A DNA stretch of 64,000 nucleotides from Pseudomonas synxantha BG33R (GCF_000263715.2 NZ_CM001514.1:4529674-4593673); one strand, 5' to 3'; shown: positions 46,718 to 54,933, numbered from the stretch's first letter. A program made the numbers and translations. Notes: a model not told the origin generated them from the letters alone.

Positions 46718-47928
46718 TGCGCTTGAGTTTGAATATCAGCACCCGACAACCGGCAACCTTCCTTGCGTCCTCGCTGGCTCAACGAGTCCATCACTACCTG
46801 ACAGAACATCCCACAGCCGAGCTTGAGACGCTTCGCTTGCTCTGTTCTCAGTGGCGTGACACTAGCCCCACACCTTCAGTTCCTGAGCGCCCAAGCGGCT
46901 CCACAGAGCCTCAAACGCTTCGCAGAAAAGGTGGGCCGACTCTCGCTGAGCTCGCGAAGAAGTACATCAAGGAAGGCAAGGCTGGGGGCACATGGCGAGA
47001 GGTCAGCACTCACGAAGTTGAGCGCTCATTGCGGGACCTGTTCGAGCTGATGGGCGACATGTCCGTTTCCGCGTTCGACGCGCAGCAAGCTCGCCTACTG
47101 AAAGATCGTCTAAGCCTTTGCCCTCAGTATTTCGCCCTCCTCCCTCAGTTCAAGGGCAAGACGTTAGCTGAAGTCATTGAAGCAGGCGGCACGTACAAAA
47201 CCATCACCGCCGTGACCGTGAATAACCGTCTACGCAAGCTCTCGGCATTCATGAATTGGTGCAAGTCGAATGGTTACGTTACCGAGAATCCATTGATGGG
47301 ACTCAAGGTGATGACGGGTTCAGCCAAGGAAGCACGTCTGTCTTTTGAACAACATGACCTAAGAACCCTGCTCAATTTGGAAGCACTCAAGGCTGAAGCC
47401 CTTAAACATCCTTGGCGGTACTGGTTGCCGCTCCTCGGAAGGTTCACAGGTGCCAGATTGGAAGAACTCTGTCAGTTACACGTTGCTGACTTCATCAAGT
47501 TGCAAGGAGTAGATTGCATACGGATCGACGATGGTCACGAGTCTCAGAAACTCAAGAACAGCAGCAGTCGCCGGACGCTACCAATACATCCCGCGCTGAT
47601 TGAGCTTGGAATGCTCGACTACGTGAACGCTCAGCGTACTCAAAACTCAGATCGTTTATTCCCCGAGCTGGAACCTGTACGCGGAAAACTGGGCCACGCC
47701 CCGTCAAAGTGGTTCAGTCGGTATCGGACCAAAATGGGTATTAACGACCCCAAGAAATCATTCCATAGCTTTCGTCACACAATGATTGATGATCTGCGTG
47801 AAGCACAGGTACAAGACTCCCTAATCAAGCGTATAGCGGGGCACGAAGACGCCGCTGTGACCTTTGGTGTTTACGGTAGTCGTGTTCCCATCAAAGCAAT
47901 GGCCGAAGCTTTGGCACACATATCTTGA
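46636..47928 (+). CDS. Tyrosine site-specific integrase
   Basis: The 430-residue recombinase has an N-terminal arm-binding region and a core-binding domain. Its catalytic domain shows Arg in FTGARLEELCQL, HxxR in FHSFRHTMID, a second His in AGHEDAAVTFGVYG, and Tyr in the same FGVYG segment as the nucleophile. It starts at ATG 46636, 154 bases inside attL. It should mediate insertion at and excision from ffs. A directionality factor of the AlpA type was not found. Confidence 0.93.
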   Translation: MAYIIRRGAYYYLNLRLPKHLFPSCHTLRLSLNISTRQPATFLASSLAQRVHHYLTEHPTAELETLRLLCSQWRDTSPTPSVPERPSGSTEPQTLRRKGGPTLAELAKKYIKEGKAGGTWREVSTHEVERSLRDLFELMGDMSVSAFDAQQARLLKDRLSLCPQYFALLPQFKGKTLAEVIEAGGTYKTITAVTVNNRLRKLSAFMNWCKSNGYVTENPLMGLKVMTGSAKEARLSFEQHDLRTLLNLEALKAEALKHPWRYWLPLLGRFTGARLEELCQLHVADFIKLQGVDCIRIDDGHESQKLKNSSSRRTLPIHPALIELGMLDYVNAQRTQNSDRLFPELEPVRGKLGHAPSKWFSRYRTKMGINDPKKSFHSFRHTMIDDLREAQVQDSLIKRIAGHEDAAVTFGVYGSRVPIKAMAEALAHIS

Positions 47929-47941
47929 GCCTCGCCCTAAC

Positions 47942-47961
47942 TTGACTGAGTAATCCTTGAG
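47942..47961. repeat. 20-bp repeat shared with the right end of the island
   Basis: TTGACTGAGTAATCCTTGAG lies just after the integrase stop. The sequence at 57783-57802 differs by a single base. Position near both ends hints at a second protein-binding site for excision or integration. Confidence 0.55.
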
Positions 47962-48015
47962 GATGCGGAAAATCAGATCTAGATCACCAAAGTCAGCCAA
48001 GTCAACAAATATTTA

Positions 48016-48044
48016 TTGCAATGCGAACAAAACACAAGTATAAT
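48016..48044 (+). promoter_or_regulatory. Sigma-70-type promoter of the helicase leader
   Basis: TTGCAA and TATAAT are separated by exactly 17 bases, a strong housekeeping promoter upstream of the structured leader at 48074-48132. Confidence 0.7.
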
Positions 48045-48073
48045 ACGACCCGTTATTAGATAGGCCGACATTG

Positions 48074-48132
48074 AAAGCCTCCACGCGACCGTCAAACCGA
48101 TTCGAGTTTGGCGCCTTGCAAGGGGGCTTTTT
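48074..48132 (+). ncRNA. Structured leader RNA, possibly C4/CI-like antitermination-type element
   Basis: AAAGCCTCC (48074-48082) pairs with GGGGGCTTT (48122-48130), which is followed by T residues. Inside it CGTCAAAC (48090-48097) pairs with GTTTGGCG (48106-48113). Together they form a closed hairpin structure ending like a terminator, about 30 bases downstream of a strong promoter and 80 bases before the gene start. The layout recalls small immunity RNAs of phage P1 (C4) and P4 (CI), which lie in the leader of the gene they control. That identity is a suggestion, not shown. Confidence 0.5.
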
Positions 48133-48211
48133 AACGCCTGCGATTTACTAAAACCAATCGGCAATACCCGAGGTAACGCCAATGAATTGAACTAACTAAG
48201 GAGAACATGGA

Positions 48212-49660
48212 ATGAATTGCATCACCCGCATTAAACCAATCTTTACCGCTATCGCTGCCCCTGGAGCAGGTAAAACTGAAGCGTTGCTGTCGAGCCTTCC
48301 AGCCATTCAAAAAACAGGGCGGCCAGTAGTTCTAGCTCTTCCGACTCTCGTCCTTATCGACCACATCGCAGAACGCGCTTCACAGGCTGGTATCCCCTTT
48401 CGGATCGTAGATAATCGCAACGGGGAACGCGTTGCTCCTGAGCTGGAGGCCGCCCTTCAAGATAAGTGTAATTCCTTCATCATATGCACTCAGGAGGCCA
48501 TTAGACGAGTACGGCATTCGCTGCTGCATGACTGGACTCTCATTATTGACGAAGTGCCCAAGGTGGTTGACTACCCTGACTACGCCCTGAATCCGACAGA
48601 ACTCAGCCGTGTACTCGATTACACCGAGGAGGCAAACGGTCAGCTTTGGATCAAGGAGGAGTTCAAACAAGACGTCAGGGACCAAGTGAGCACCAATCGT
48701 GCAGATTCGGTGGGGATTGATTGCTCCACCCTAGGCACCCCAGCAGCCCACATCTTCCGATTGCTATTGAGCGAAGTAACCGTCTTCATCGATCAGCCTC
48801 AGAAAAACGGCATTCGCCACGTACGTGCAGTGGAGGAATTTCTGGATTGGTGGGACATCTTGTCCTCAGCAGATGAAGCACACGTACTGGCTGCGAACAT
48901 CGCTGGGGGCGAGTTTGAGCTGCTCGCCCAACTCCACGGGTTCACCTTCAAGAAGTCGATGTACGCACCTGAGACCGGACACTACACCAGTCCAGTGACC
49001 ATCTACCCGATCATGCCGAAGGGGCAAATTTTCAGTAAAGCGAAGATGAACGCCGATCAGGAGAACAACAAGCTCTATGACCTTGCACTGGATGCCATCC
49101 TCAGGGAAACCAGTAGCAATCCGCTCCTCTTTGCAAACTCATGGGTCAGACACAAAGAGAAAGGGCGAGTGCAGCAGGTTCAAATGGACTGTCGCGGTCT
49201 GAACGGATACGACTCCGCGACGGAAGCCATCCTGTTATTTGGTGGCAACCCTAGCCCTTCAGACATGAAGGGGCTGGAGTACCTGAGCAAAAAATATAGC
49301 CAAGATTTGCAGGTGATGCAGACCGCATTCGTCACCACCAGACTACTGGAACCGTCCCTGCAAGCGGTGACCCGAACGGCCATCCGCCGTATGGACACCA
49401 CAAGCTCGATCCGGCTGTATGTACAGGACGAGCGAGTTGCACGATATCTGATGGAAACGTATATGCCTCATGCAGTGGTTGATTGGTCCGTGAGCAAGAA
49501 AATCCCAGTCAAACCGGATGGCAGGAGAAAGGAGCACTCTCAGAAGCAGGCAGCACTAGCGCTCGTCAAAAAAGACGTTCCGGATAAAGAGATTGCACGC
49601 AGACTAGCTGTTAGCCCAAAGACCATCAGAAACTGGAAAAGGGGCTCAATTGCAGCCTGA
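48212..49660 (+). CDS. DEAD/DEAH-like ATPase with C-terminal helix-turn-helix
   Basis: The 482-residue protein has Walker A in IAAPGAGKTEALL (about 15-27) and Walker B IIDEVPK (about 112). The C-terminus, ALVKKDVPDKEIARRLAVSPKTIRNWKRG, is a helix-turn-helix of the resolvase/transposase type. The combination suggests a replication or origin-melting protein of the island, or a regulator with ATPase activity. AAGGAG stands 8 bases before ATG 48212. Two two-codon reading frames (ATG AAT TGA at 48182 and ATG GAA TGA at 48207) precede it, the second overlapping its start. The leader carries a structured RNA. Confidence 0.75.
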   Translation: MNCITRIKPIFTAIAAPGAGKTEALLSSLPAIQKTGRPVVLALPTLVLIDHIAERASQAGIPFRIVDNRNGERVAPELEAALQDKCNSFIICTQEAIRRVRHSLLHDWTLIIDEVPKVVDYPDYALNPTELSRVLDYTEEANGQLWIKEEFKQDVRDQVSTNRADSVGIDCSTLGTPAAHIFRLLLSEVTVFIDQPQKNGIRHVRAVEEFLDWWDILSSADEAHVLAANIAGGEFELLAQLHGFTFKKSMYAPETGHYTSPVTIYPIMPKGQIFSKAKMNADQENNKLYDLALDAILRETSSNPLLFANSWVRHKEKGRVQQVQMDCRGLNGYDSATEAILLFGGNPSPSDMKGLEYLSKKYSQDLQVMQTAFVTTRLLEPSLQAVTRTAIRRMDTTSSIRLYVQDERVARYLMETYMPHAVVDWSVSKKIPVKPDGRRKEHSQKQAALALVKKDVPDKEIARRLAVSPKTIRNWKRGSIAA

Positions 49661-50484
49661 GACATTACTCAAATAAGGGGGACCTTTCCTAAGTAGTCCT
49701 TTAGGATTGCTCCCCCCCCCAATTTCAGATCAAAAGCTGTGGTGGGCTTCGCTTTCCCACCTCTGTAAAAGCATTCGCCTTCGGCTCACTTGCGTACACT
49801 GATTGCTGGAGATTTAAAAATCTCTAGAGTTCACTTCTGATTGCCAATCAGAACATGTCAGCAATCCCCTGTGTGAGAACATACAAAAATAAGTTTGAAT
49901 AAGCTTCAGGGAGTCTAACCTAAATAGATATTCGGGAAGGGCAAAAAGGAGATGGGTAAACAAGCATTAGCTCTTGCTGTTAACTCCTAACCTTTAGCAA
50001 TGAGTAAAATAAGTTCTATATCCCATATACGATGACGACACCTGCTAGCCCCTGTGACCATACATGAGACCAATTACAGCCAAAGCCACACCATCCATCA
50101 TCTGACCAACTATCGGCACCCAGTTGCGCTCAGAGAGCCTCCGTGAAAGTGGTGTACCAATATGGCGAACAACTCACAATCAGGCGGTATATCAGGAGAG
50201 TTATCAGGAGTGACAGTGATAGCTACATACCAGAATCGATGCCTAAGCATCGCTGCAGCCTTGACTTTTACTGATCTTCAGACTTTTTAGGTTAAGCACG
50301 ACTGCGTTCCTCCCTGACTCCAATGTTTACGCTTACATTCGGTTGAAAGCAGGAAGAAATTCGCGAGCCCAATACGAAGATGAAGGTTGAAATACAACCC
50401 TGTAGATTATTACGCTCAGTCCTCGCGACGATAATGACAACAGCAGGTGAGGCTGTTGTCATGGGCAGAATATAAATGCTAGCT
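49661..50484. other. About 820 bases without a gene, hairpin-rich
   Basis: No ORF with coding character is seen on either strand. Right after the helicase there is a stem TCCTAA...TTAGGA within GGGGGA...CTCCCCC (about 49677-49715), a plausible terminator with a run of C. Hairpins at 49741-49761 (GGTGGG...CCCACC) and the nested set at 49801-49866 follow. The remainder (49870-50484) shows scattered short repeats of TATCAGGAG but nothing I can name. Confidence 0.5.
49801..49866. other. Nested hairpin cluster (three-way-junction-like)
   Basis: GATTGCTG (49801-49808) pairs with CAGCAATC (49859-49866). Between them lie two perfect hairpins: GAGATTT-AA-AAATCTC (49809-49824) and TTCTGATTG-C-CAATCAGAA (49835-49853). 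The arrangement could be a replication origin, a recombination site or a structured RNA. Confidence 0.55.
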
Positions 50485-50841
50485 CTACATGAAGTCCTTG
50501 GAGGGAATGTACGAGTTGACGATAGGTGCGCTATAGCTCCGGCTAGAGCAGGTCACCTTGTAGACAAGCTCATTTTCCTTATCGCGCTCATTAGCCTTCA
50601 TGAGGGCAAGCCCTTTTCCCGTCTGAGTGCAAGACAAAATATCGTGCATGTAGATATGACTTGTTTTCTCCGTGACTGGAAACTCTGTGCAGTAGGAATT
50701 ATCAGGCACGCAGAGTTCAAGCTTGAGAGAATACAGGTCTGTAGCGCCTTGTACGGATGAAAGCTTATTACCGGCTTGTGCTGCTTGAGCACACAAGATA
50801 GTGATGCCCAACGTTATTGCTACAGCTGAGGAGTTTTTCAT
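50485..50841 (-). CDS. Small secreted hypothetical protein
   Basis: The 118-residue product has a signal peptide (MKNSSAVAITLGITILCAQAAQA) and a mature part with four or so Cys (LELCVPDNSYC, ILSC, VTC), which suits periplasmic disulphides. ATG 50841 with AAGGAAC upstream is preferred over an ATG five codons earlier. It is divergent from the XRE regulator, and the shared spacer contains the tandem operator. No family recognised. Confidence 0.65.
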   Translation of the reverse strand: MKNSSAVAITLGITILCAQAAQAGNKLSSVQGATDLYSLKLELCVPDNSYCTEFPVTEKTSHIYMHDILSCTQTGKGLALMKANERDKENELVYKVTCSSRSYSAPIVNSYIPSKDFM

Positions 50842-50901
50842 AATTGTTCCTTTCATGACTGGCTGCCGCCCTCACCGATGACTGCGCAAAAAACTCATAA
50901 T

Positions 50902-50931
50902 ATCTGAAAATCAGATATCTGGAAATCAGAT
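50902..50931. promoter_or_regulatory. Tandem palindromic operator
   Basis: Two abutting 15-base units, ATCTGAAAATCAGAT and ATCTGGAAATCAGAT, each have perfect 5-base arms ATCTG/CAGAT. They lie between the divergent secreted-protein gene and the XRE regulator gene and are a good candidate for the autoregulatory binding site. Confidence 0.7.
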
Positions 50932-50968
50932 ATATCTTTCGAGGCTGACCTTTCCGAGACAGCCCGCC

Positions 50969-51220
50969 GTGCCCAAGACAATCTATAGACCGGAACACGC
51001 TGCACTGCTTTCACTCCTGAGAAAATATAGGAAGGCATCCGGACTGACTCAGGTGGAGTGCTCAAAGGCGCTGAATCGCCCACAATCGTTTATGAGTGAC
51101 GTCGAAAGCGGCACACGCCGTTTAGATATCGTACAACTGCGGGATCTCTGTGCGGTGCTAGGAGTCAGTCTTTGCGAATTGGTGGAGGAGTTGGAGAAGG
51201 CGATTAAGGCGAGCAATTGA
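50969..51220 (+). CDS. XRE-family (Cro/CI-like) transcriptional regulator
   Basis: The 83-residue protein is essentially one HTH_3 domain (LLRKYRKASGLTQVECSKALNRPQSFMSDVESGTRRLDIVQLRDLCAVLGVSLCELVEEL). It starts at a GTG at 50969, the only start that keeps the full domain. The tandem palindrome 38 bases upstream suggests autoregulation and control of the divergent gene. Confidence 0.85.
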   Translation: MPKTIYRPEHAALLSLLRKYRKASGLTQVECSKALNRPQSFMSDVESGTRRLDIVQLRDLCAVLGVSLCELVEELEKAIKASN

Positions 51221-51401
51221 TTCGGCCAATGATGGCTGAATTATGATCACCAATTCTGCGACGCGACAAGCCACAGTGGAACCTTATGGATAAACATCCT
51301 TCGATCACTTCCGCCCCCCCCCAAAGCTTCGTCACTTAGCATTATCAAAGGACTCTAGCTCTCCGATAGTCAGCAGTCAGTCCAGCGCCCCTGCATTTAT
51401 T

Positions 51402-51434
51402 TATCAAAAATCTATTCAAAATAGACTATTGATA
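51402..51434. repeat. 33-bp imperfect palindrome upstream of resolvase
   Basis: TATCAAAAATCTATT and AATAGACTATTGATA are inverted arms (13 of 15 paired) around CAA, 46 bases before the recombinase start. Size and position fit a resolvase binding site (res subsite) or its operator. Confidence 0.6.
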
Positions 51435-51480
51435 ATTTATCATTGCTCTATCAACTTAATAAACCAAAGGATAGTCAGCC

Positions 51481-52101
51481 ATGAATGCCCACCTTTATCT
51501 CAGAGCCTCGACCAAAGACCAAGATGCCAATCGTGCGAAAGCAGCCCTTGAGTTGTTCGCTGCCGAGAAAGGGTTGAGCATCGTTGGCGTGTATGCGGAG
51601 AACATCAGCGGAACCAAGCTAAATCGTCCTCAACTGCTTGCTCTGCTCGATACTGCCGAGAGTGGAGACATGCTATTGGTAGAGTCTGTAGACCGCCTGA
51701 GTCGCCTCTCACAAGCTGACTGGGACACGCTCAAGGGCACGATCAAGGTTAAGGGGTTGCGGCTTGTTGTAGCTGACTTGCCTACCAGTCACATGCTGGT
51801 TGAAGCGAAGGGAATAACTGGGCAAATCATGGATGTGATCAACAACATGTTAATTGATCTTATGGCGACCATGGCACGGCTAGATCAAGACAAACGTGTG
51901 GAACGAATCAAGCAAGGGTTAGAGAACAAAAAGCTTGCAGAGCCGAATTGGAAACCATTGGGTAAGGGGCGGAATACCAAGTTGTGGAATCAGGTGAAGT
52001 CACTGATGGCTCAGCATCCAACAATGTCTGCTGAGCAGGTTGCAAAGCTCGCTGATTGTGGTATTGCAACGGTGTACCGGATCAAGCGCGAGTTCGCCTA
52101 A
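51481..52101 (+). CDS. Serine recombinase (resolvase/invertase family)
   Basis: The 206-residue resolvase has the catalytic Ser in YLRASTKDQDANRAKAAL (Ser10), the VESVDRLSRLSQADW motif with conserved Asp-Arg-Leu-Ser-Arg, and a C-terminal helix-turn-helix (MSAEQVAKLADCGIATVYRIKREF). The size is typical for small resolvases that act on adjacent res sites. It may resolve dimers of the excised island or invert DNA. No inverted gene pair was noted. CCAAAGGATAG precedes the ATG. Confidence 0.9.
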   Translation: MNAHLYLRASTKDQDANRAKAALELFAAEKGLSIVGVYAENISGTKLNRPQLLALLDTAESGDMLLVESVDRLSRLSQADWDTLKGTIKVKGLRLVVADLPTSHMLVEAKGITGQIMDVINNMLIDLMATMARLDQDKRVERIKQGLENKKLAEPNWKPLGKGRNTKLWNQVKSLMAQHPTMSAEQVAKLADCGIATVYRIKREFA

Positions 52102-52468
52102 GTCTCAGAGTGCGGTGATAAAGACTAGGCGCAGTAGTGGCTTCGGGATCAATTACAAGTAATCCATACTCGATCTACCAAGGCTCACACACAGAATGAA
52201 ACAGCTACCACTCAGGGATTTGGTGATTATGAGGCCGTCCCCGTGTATATAGTAAGCCCCCGTCAAGCGCTGGCGACCAACATCCAATTCCCCTACACCC
52301 ATCTGCTGGATTTCAATACTTCGAACATATGCGCTCAACCTGAAATCAGGCTTTCAAATTCGAAGGGATTTAATCTCTTGAGGAGCATGTGACGTCGTGA
52401 GCAAAATTTAGCTCCACCGCTCAGTGTTTGAGTAATATATCGAATGTGTTCTGACCTGCATCTTAGTA
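52102..52468. other. Spacer between resolvase and reverse transcriptase
   Basis: About 370 bases between convergent genes. A 61-codon reverse ORF is present but has no coding features. No strong terminator was identified. Confidence 0.35.
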
Positions 52469-54199
52469 TCAACCTACTACGAGTGTTGATTGATATTCCT
52501 TGAGAACCTTAAAAACTTCGGAAGTGCACACAAACTCGTTCGTCCCTTCTGGATCACCAGCGGCGCCACGCCTAATCACGCCCACAACGTGCTGATTAGA
52601 ATTTACTAGTGGTCCTCCGCTATTTCCGCTATAAACCACTTTATCGATACTGCCGCATTCGATGGTAGACCTAATATATTTACCACTTACCGCGGCCCAG
52701 AATCTACAAACATCAGTAGACCCAATTTTGAAATTAGGGAACCCCAGTACCGATACCTTATCCCCTATCTCGACTTCCAAATTTTCCTCCAAACGGAAAA
52801 ACTCAAATCTTTCGTCTGTCTGATCTATAGACACTATAGCTAGATCACGATGCTTGTCTAAAAATATCGCTTTTGCTGAATATTTTTTTGCTCTCTCATT
52901 CACCCGATGTACTACGCAATCTTTAAATAAAACCTCATCGCAATTATTTTCAATCGCGTACTCTATATCTGAGTCAATCTTTTCACTCAATTTATAATTA
53001 AATGCGTGCGCACAAGTAATCATTAGATTATTTTCAAGCATGAATCCTGTTGCCTGAGTCCCCCATTGTTCATTTTCAATAACCCAACAGCGACGTATAT
53101 TCAACTGATTGTGTTTCATCCCTGCATCTTCATGCACTTCAACGAACTTCGCTAGAGGGGCTTTGTAAGGCGTCTCAAGCTGATTGAAGCGCATCGCCAA
53201 ACGCCTATACACCGGAGAGTCCACACCTTTAACCTGATGAATAAATAAAAGTCGACCAAAAACATGCGCAGATAACTCGCTGGACGACTCAGGCGACTTC
53301 GCTTTATGAATAATATTCGCTTTATCCACACCAATAATGAAAAGCGAATGGATCATAGCTGAAGTTTTACGTATGTATCGTCGATCAACATTAACTTTTT
53401 GATTAACAACCAAACCAGTGACAACCTGTTTTTCATCTCGTCGCTGAAGTCTTACTTTTTTAGAGTTTATCTTAAAGCCTTTCTTTGAAATAATCTCGCT
53501 CAGCACGGTACCGACAGAAACTACGTGATGTGTTTTCCCACCCTCTTTATCATCCAGCACTACAATATCTTCTGGCAAATAAAGCATAGGAACATAAAAA
53601 GAAAAGGTAATATCATCTGCATATCTAGTATAGCTCGCCTTATGTTTCTTCGCGAGAGTGCGCAACTGCGTATCTAGAGAAGCGCAAATCATGTTAGATA
53701 TAACAGGAGAACAAGGTGAGCCTTGTGGAAGCTTTCCATCAACGGTTGCTAAGTGCGCAATTACTGTCGCGGTTTCCGGGGTTAAGCTATAGGGCTTACT
53801 TATTAGCATAGCTCGCACGCGAGCGAATGTGATAGAAGGAAAAAAATCCTTCAGATCTATATTGAATACAAATTTCTTACGAGTGTGAAAGGTTGCATTA
53901 CGAACAATTGAGGAATTACTTAAAAATGCAGTAGCACGCGGATTGGGTTTATATAGAAATGAAAGTTGGCGAGCCAGTCTCTTTTGAAGAACCTTTAAAT
54001 GATTGTCTGGTGCCGAAATTTGTCGTTTGCCACCGTTTTTTTTAGGAATGGAGAACGTACTATAGTGGCTCGCCACGCGCCTACTATAGTAAAAATATTT
54101 AATCTTTGGATAAGTCGTGCCAAGAATATTAGCTAGGTCATCTACATCTGACTCACTAGTCAGCCTCAAACTCTCGTCGACTGAAGAGCCCTCGTCCAT
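52469..54199 (-). CDS. Retron-type reverse transcriptase fused to trypsin-like serine protease
   Basis: The 576-residue fusion has a reverse-transcriptase half (about 1-320) with the retron-specific NAxxH motif (RNATFHTRKKF), palm motifs FNIDLKDFFPS, QGSPCSPVISNMI and catalytic YADD in TRYADDITFSF. It also has the retron VTG motif in KQVVTGLVVNQ. The C-terminal half (about 375-570) is a trypsin-like protease with a complete triad: His in MITCAHAF, Asp in HRDLAIVSID and Ser in VYSGNSGGPLVNS. Retron RTs make msDNA from an adjacent RNA and act in anti-phage toxin systems; RT-protease fusions are known in that group. The upstream spacer holds a candidate msr-msd RNA. All catalytic residues are intact. 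Confidence 0.9.
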   Translation of the reverse strand: MDEGSSVDESLRLTSESDVDDLANILGTTYPKIKYFYYSRRVASHYSTFSIPKKNGGKRQISAPDNHLKVLQKRLARQLSFLYKPNPRATAFLSNSSIVRNATFHTRKKFVFNIDLKDFFPSITFARVRAMLISKPYSLTPETATVIAHLATVDGKLPQGSPCSPVISNMICASLDTQLRTLAKKHKASYTRYADDITFSFYVPMLYLPEDIVVLDDKEGGKTHHVVSVGTVLSEIISKKGFKINSKKVRLQRRDEKQVVTGLVVNQKVNVDRRYIRKTSAMIHSLFIIGVDKANIIHKAKSPESSSELSAHVFGRLLFIHQVKGVDSPVYRRLAMRFNQLETPYKAPLAKFVEVHEDAGMKHNQLNIRRCWVIENEQWGTQATGFMLENNLMITCAHAFNYKLSEKIDSDIEYAIENNCDEVLFKDCVVHRVNERAKKYSAKAIFLDKHRDLAIVSIDQTDERFEFFRLEENLEVEIGDKVSVLGFPNFKIGSTDVCRFWAAVSGKYIRSTIECGSIDKVVYSGNSGGPLVNSNQHVVGVIRRGAAGDPEGTNEFVCTSEVFKVLKEYQSTLVVG

Positions 54200-54262
54200 A
54201 TTTCACCCTATTCACTTCGAGTTATCCATTCAGCGGACCATTAGCAGAACGCTGAGCAGTTG

Positions 54263-54514
54263 CTTGTAGCATTGTTCCTTATGGTCGCATTTAAATCAAC
54301 CAAGTTTAATCCCGGACGAGGGCAATGAGACGTTAGCATGAAAGCTTCAGCAAATCTAGAACTACAGAGCCACCGGTAGAAAAGATTTCACTCTCGCAGA
54401 AGTCGCCACAGTGCCCCAGCGATCAGGAGCACGATGGCGTAGCTCCACCTAAGATGCTCCGGACCGACAGCGGGCCGCGACTACAGAGTACAACCCAGCC
54501 TTAACAACTACAAT
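54263..54514 (-). ncRNA. Candidate msr-msd retron RNA
   Basis: The 380-base gap upstream of the RT, on its strand, has no ORF but strong structure. Segment 54402-54481 folds into a long hairpin with paired GTCGC/GCGAC, GCCC/GGGC and GGAGCA/TGCTCC. AACAACTACAAT (54503-54514) can pair with CTTGTAGCATTGTT (54263-54276), apart from a 2-base bulge and one end mismatch, like the a1/a2 repeats that bracket retron RNAs. AT-rich AATATATTATATAG at 54545-54558 (reverse strand) would be a -10 region. The hairpin is flanked by a direct repeat ACTACAGAG (54361, 54480). Boundaries are approximate. Confidence 0.6.
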
Positions 54515-54579
54515 AGCTAGTAAAGAAGCGACTGAACCATTTCTATATAATATATTGCTCGGTAGTCCGTCGCTGGATT

Positions 54580-54933
54580 CTAGCTTGTAAACCAAACATT
54601 CTCCCTCCCGTTGTAACCATAATATTTTTCTTTGAAAGCTGCCATGCCTGCAACATATTGAGAAAGCATCAAGACAACATCACTATTCTGAGGAATATCA
54701 TCCTCATCAAATAAATCTAGAAAATCCATTGACGCTTCTCCGACCAAAACCTCGCGCACGCGCTCAAGAAGCCTATTAACAATTTTTACTTTCCCTTTAC
54801 TGAGAGCCGCCTCAGGCTTTTTCTTACTCAACTCCTTAAACTCTTCGTACATTGATTGCAACAGCGGCTTGGTAACTTCGTACAGTTCCGCCTGCTGATT
54901 ACTGATCGTTAACTCACCTTTCTTCATACTCAA
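54580..54933 (-). CDS. Small hypothetical protein, paralogue of the next upstream gene
   Basis: The 117-residue soluble protein is helix-rich (LYEVTKPLLQSMYEEFKELSKKKPEAALSKGKVKIVNRLLERVREVL) with the motif FDEDDIPQNSDVVLMLSQYVAGM. Its neighbour at 54930 carries the same pattern (LSKKSPNDALNKFKLKFVNSLL, FDVDDIPQNSDVVFILAQYIQ), so they arose by duplication. Start ATG overlaps the upstream stop by 4 bases. Last gene of the four-gene operon. Family not recognised. Confidence 0.8.
   Translation of the reverse strand: MSMKKGELTISNQQAELYEVTKPLLQSMYEEFKELSKKKPEAALSKGKVKIVNRLLERVREVLVGEASMDFLDLFDEDDIPQNSDVVLMLSQYVAGMAAFKEKYYGYNGRENVWFTS

Noticed and set aside
52153..52338. 61-codon reverse ORF after the resolvase
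   Set aside because: No start signal or homology visible; likely chance.
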